Part shown: positions 6,278-8,652 of the stretch, one piece after another | Layout of the letters: each line of letters opens with the position of its first letter | How positions within the stretch are numbered: position 1 is the first letter of the stretch | Source: Euzebyaceae bacterium | GTDB lineage: Bacteria > Actinomycetota > Nitriliruptoria > Euzebyales > Egibacteraceae | Length of the DNA: 8,652 nucleotides | Assembly (NCBI GenBank): GCA_013698135.1 | Contig: JACCVM010000246.1 | Location: forward strand, 1 to 8,652 | Direction of reading: 5' to 3' | The notes under the pieces: generated by a model | Told to the model about the DNA's origin: nothing | The model's input: the letters and a program-made list of their open reading frames with translations, nothing else | Databases searched by the model: none | Program-made: the position numbers and the translations under genes

Positions 6278-7255
6278 TCACTCGCCTCCCTCGTAATACA
6301 CCCAGCGCTTGCTCGTCTTCACCTGCACGAATGTGATGACGCCGATGACCGCGAACAGCAGCCATGCCATGGCCGACGCGTAGCCCATGTTGAAGAACTC
6401 GAACGCGTTGCGGAACAAGTAGATGACGTAGAACAGCGCGGCTTCGCCGGCGGCGCCCGACTGCTGGGAGCCGAAAAACATCGCGTACACCTCGGTGAAC
6501 AGCTGCAGGGAGGCGATGGTGTTGATGATGAGGGTGAAGAAGATCGCCCCACTGATCATGGGCACGGTGATGCGGCGGAACTGCTGCCAGGCGTTGGCCC
6601 CGTCCACCCGCGCCGCCTCGTAGAGCACCTGCGGGACGTTGCGCAGGGCGGCGAAGTAGATGATCACCGTGCTACCGACGCTCCACAGCATCATCACGAT
6701 GATGCCCGGCTTGATCCAGGCTGGGTCGTTGAGCCAGCTCGGTCCTGGTAAGCCGACCGCCCGCAGGGCCTGGTTGACGATGCCGTCCCGGCCGTTGAGC
6801 AACAGCAGGAAGAGGGCTCCGACCGCCACCGCGGGCGTGATGTTGGGCATGTAGAAGGCGGTACGGAAGAAACCTGCCGCCCGCCCCACCTTGTCCAGCA
6901 GGAGCGCCAGAGCCAGGCCGCTGAGGATCGTGCCCGGAACGTTGAAGATGGTGAAGAAGACGGTGTTCCACAGACTGGTGCGGATATTCGGATCCGAGAA
7001 CAGCTCCTGGTAGTTCTCGATCCCGACGAAGTTGGTGTTGGGTACGAGCGGGTCATAGTCGGTGAACGACAGCCACAGGCTCCACAGCATCGGCCCAGCC
7101 ATGAAGATCAGGAAGCCGATGATCCAGGGCGACATGAAGATGAGCGCCCATAGCAACTCGCGTTGACGGTTGGTTATCCGCCGATGACCAGCTCCGGAGC
7201 CACTGTCCTGGCTGCCCGGCGTCTGCTGCTGGGGGTCAGTGCTGCGGATGGCCAT
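6278..7255 (-). CDS. Carbohydrate ABC transporter permease, MalF-like (CUT1)
   Basis: The 325-residue partner permease has a hydrophilic, Gln/Ser/Gly-rich N-terminal tail (1-30). Hydrophobic segments follow at about 34-64, 96-120, 132-153, 182-203, 232-258 and 294-311. PMLWSLWLSFTDYDP (55-69) and FVGIENYQELF (76-86) after the first span are hallmarks of this subunit. The EAA loop is EAARVDGANAWQQFRRITVP (213-232), contacting the ATPase with Gly219. ATG 7255 follows an AGGAGG Shine-Dalgarno sequence with a 5-base spacer, the best in the window. It lies 30 bases after the substrate-binding protein's stop and one base before the MalG-like gene, the standard order for such operons. No ATPase gene follows, so the transporter probably uses one encoded elsewhere. 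Confidence 0.96.
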   Translation of the reverse strand: MAIRSTDPQQQTPGSQDSGSGAGHRRITNRQRELLWALIFMSPWIIGFLIFMAGPMLWSLWLSFTDYDPLVPNTNFVGIENYQELFSDPNIRTSLWNTVFFTIFNVPGTILSGLALALLLDKVGRAAGFFRTAFYMPNITPAVAVGALFLLLLNGRDGIVNQALRAVGLPGPSWLNDPAWIKPGIIVMMLWSVGSTVIIYFAALRNVPQVLYEAARVDGANAWQQFRRITVPMISGAIFFTLIINTIASLQLFTEVYAMFFGSQQSGAAGEAALFYVIYLFRNAFEFFNMGYASAMAWLLFAVIGVITFVQVKTSKRWVYYEGGE

Positions 7256-7285
7256 CCCGGCCTCCTGTGGTCGAAGTTCACGCGG

Positions 7286-8652
7286 TCAGCGAGCGGCGGC
7301 CTCGATGGCCTCCTGCGCCTCCTGGTCGGCCGCCTGGAGTGCCGCTGCGGGCTCGCCTCCTCCGGTCATCACCTCGTTGACTGCGGTGGTCCAGGCGGTC
7401 TCGTACGCTGCCGCGGCGGGCGACGGCGGGATGCTCCTGCCGCTCTCCTGCACGTCCAGCACCGTCTGCACCGCCTGCTCAAGGTTCGGCCACTTGTCGA
7501 GCTTGAGGTCTTCAAAGATCACCTCGTCGGCTTCCCGGTTCGCGGTGTAGACCCCAAGATTCGGCTCTTTGTCCTGGTTGCGGTTCTTGGTCCGAAGCTC
7601 GGCAGCTTCGATCCAGGTCTCCGCGTTGGTCATCGTGCTGATGAACGCGCAGGCTGCCTCCGGGTTGCTCGCCTCGGCGGGAATTGCCCAGGCGTTGCCG
7701 TCTGACCAAGTGAACGGCTCGCCGCTGCGGGTCTCGAAGGGCCGCACCGTGATGTCGACATTGGGCGAGACGTCGGCGAGGACATTCAGGTACCACTGCT
7801 CGAAGGGGTTCGCGGCCAGCTGGTCGGCGGCGAACTGGTTGTCCTCGCCGAAGAAGTCCCACGTGTCCCGGAAGTCCAGGAACTTCGTGCGGCCCCCGGC
7901 GGCTTCGTGGAGGCCGTTGGAGAACTCGAGCGCCTCAGCCACGCCGGGAGCCTCCAGCTGCGACTGCAACCCGTCCTCGCTGATCATGGGGCTGTCGTTG
8001 GCCCAGGCCCACAGCGGGAGGAACTCCGGCAGCTTCGGGTCGATCCCGATGCGGTTGAGCCGGTTCCCGCTCATCTTGGTGAGCTGCTCGTTGGCGTCGG
8101 CGATGGCGTCCCAGTCAGACAGGTCGATGGTCTCCGGGTCCAGCCCGGCCTCCTCGAACGCCGGGTTGCTGAGGATCCAGATGCGGCTGTTGAGGAACTC
8201 CGGCAGCGCGTAGGCGGTGCCGTCGACCGTCACCTGCTGGACCGCCGAGTCGTAGAAGACGCCCATGTCGATGCCCTCTTGGGCGATGCAGTCGTCCAGC
8301 GGCGCGAGGACGCCGCGGGCGATGTAGGTGCCGATGGTGTTGCGGGGCATGTTGACCATGTCCGGCGGCTCACCGCTGGCCAGCGCGGACAGGAACGGCT
8401 GCGCTTCGAAGCCGCTCTCGCTGAAGGTCACATTGGCGTCCGGGTACTCCTCGCGGAAACGGTCGATGCGCACCTTGGCGATCTCGTCGCCGGACTCGTA
8501 ACCGAAGCCGAAGGCGAACAGCGGGCCACTGACCTCGACGGCGCTCTCGCTGCCGCCGCTGGCGCCCCCCGAGGCCTGCGGGGCCGCTTCTTCCTCACCG
8601 CCACCACATGCTGCCAGCAGCAGCGCGGCGGTCAGAAGGGCTACGAGCAGCT
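7286..8652 (-). CDS. Sugar ABC transporter substrate-binding lipoprotein, N-terminus cut by window edge
   Basis: The reading frame enters from the right edge already inside the signal peptide and gives 454 residues to TGA at 7286-7288. The visible start is a hydrophobic stretch ending in the lipobox L-A-A-C (Cys15 of the visible part, codon 8606-8608). After it comes a Gly/Glu/Ala/Ser-rich linker of about 25 residues, as in secreted lipoproteins tethered to the membrane. The mature part has the features of extracellular solute-binding protein family 1: FGYESGDEIAK, FREEYPDANVTF, SGEPPDMV, the VDGTAYALP strand near the hinge, and AWAIPAEASNPEAACAFI in the second lobe. It would capture the sugar outside the cell and hand it to the two permeases encoded directly downstream. 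The true start lies beyond the window. Internal GTG 8473 is in frame but would remove the signal peptide and the first strand, so it is not a start. The ligand is unknown. Confidence 0.95.
   Translation of the reverse strand, partial: LLVALLTAALLLAACGGGEEEAAPQASGGASGGSESAVEVSGPLFAFGFGYESGDEIAKVRIDRFREEYPDANVTFSESGFEAQPFLSALASGEPPDMVNMPRNTIGTYIARGVLAPLDDCIAQEGIDMGVFYDSAVQQVTVDGTAYALPEFLNSRIWILSNPAFEEAGLDPETIDLSDWDAIADANEQLTKMSGNRLNRIGIDPKLPEFLPLWAWANDSPMISEDGLQSQLEAPGVAEALEFSNGLHEAAGGRTKFLDFRDTWDFFGEDNQFAADQLAANPFEQWYLNVLADVSPNVDITVRPFETRSGEPFTWSDGNAWAIPAEASNPEAACAFISTMTNAETWIEAAELRTKNRNQDKEPNLGVYTANREADEVIFEDLKLDKWPNLEQAVQTVLDVQESGRSIPPSPAAAAYETAWTTAVNEVMTGGGEPAAALQAADQEAQEAIEAAAR

Noticed and set aside
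7286..8473. Internal GTG 8473 as the start of the substrate-binding protein
   Set aside because: The frame continues upstream through a lipobox signal peptide to the window edge, so GTG 8473 is an internal Val codon.

Overview
The window is visibly GC-rich, with codon third positions dominated by G and C. It is gene-dense, with short gaps, GTG and TTG starts, and a secreted lipoprotein that feeds an ABC sugar importer. This fits a high-GC bacterium of the Actinomycetota or Chloroflexota kind. No ribosomal or other marker gene is present, so the phylum is an inference. No tRNA, rRNA, CRISPR array, insertion sequence or phage gene was seen.

Layout, left to right: (1) a minus-strand sulfatase cut by the left edge (1-956); (2) a 156-bp divergent intergenic region with two inverted-repeat elements and a TATAAC box; (3) a plus-strand, translationally coupled pair, a sugar isomerase/epimerase-like TIM-barrel protein (1113-1910) and a Gfo/Idh/MocA NAD(P)-dependent oxidoreductase (1907-2980); (4) a minus-strand polytopic membrane protein resembling the DUF624/YesL family (2977-3711), whose stop codon overlaps the stop of the oxidoreductase; (5) a short divergent intergenic region with small repeats; (6) a plus-strand FAD-dependent oxidoreductase (3783-5326) split by an apparent one-base loss in a G run near 3993-3997; (7) a minus-strand ABC importer read from the right edge inwards: substrate-binding lipoprotein (7286-8652, cut at its signal peptide), MalF-like permease (6278-7255) and MalG-like permease (5347-6276).

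Together this reads as a carbohydrate-uptake and degradation locus. A substrate, probably an oligosaccharide or sugar derivative that may carry sulfate, is bound outside the cell and imported by the CUT1-type transporter. The sulfatase would remove sulfate esters. The Gfo/Idh/MocA enzyme, the TIM-barrel isomerase/epimerase and the FAD enzyme would carry out redox and isomerisation steps on the sugar. There is no glycoside hydrolase, polysaccharide lyase, transporter ATPase or local transcription regulator in the window. The absence of a hydrolase beside two oxidoreductases and an epimerase-like protein leaves open an oxidative route for sugar or glycoside breakdown. That is inference from gene content, not something the sequence proves.
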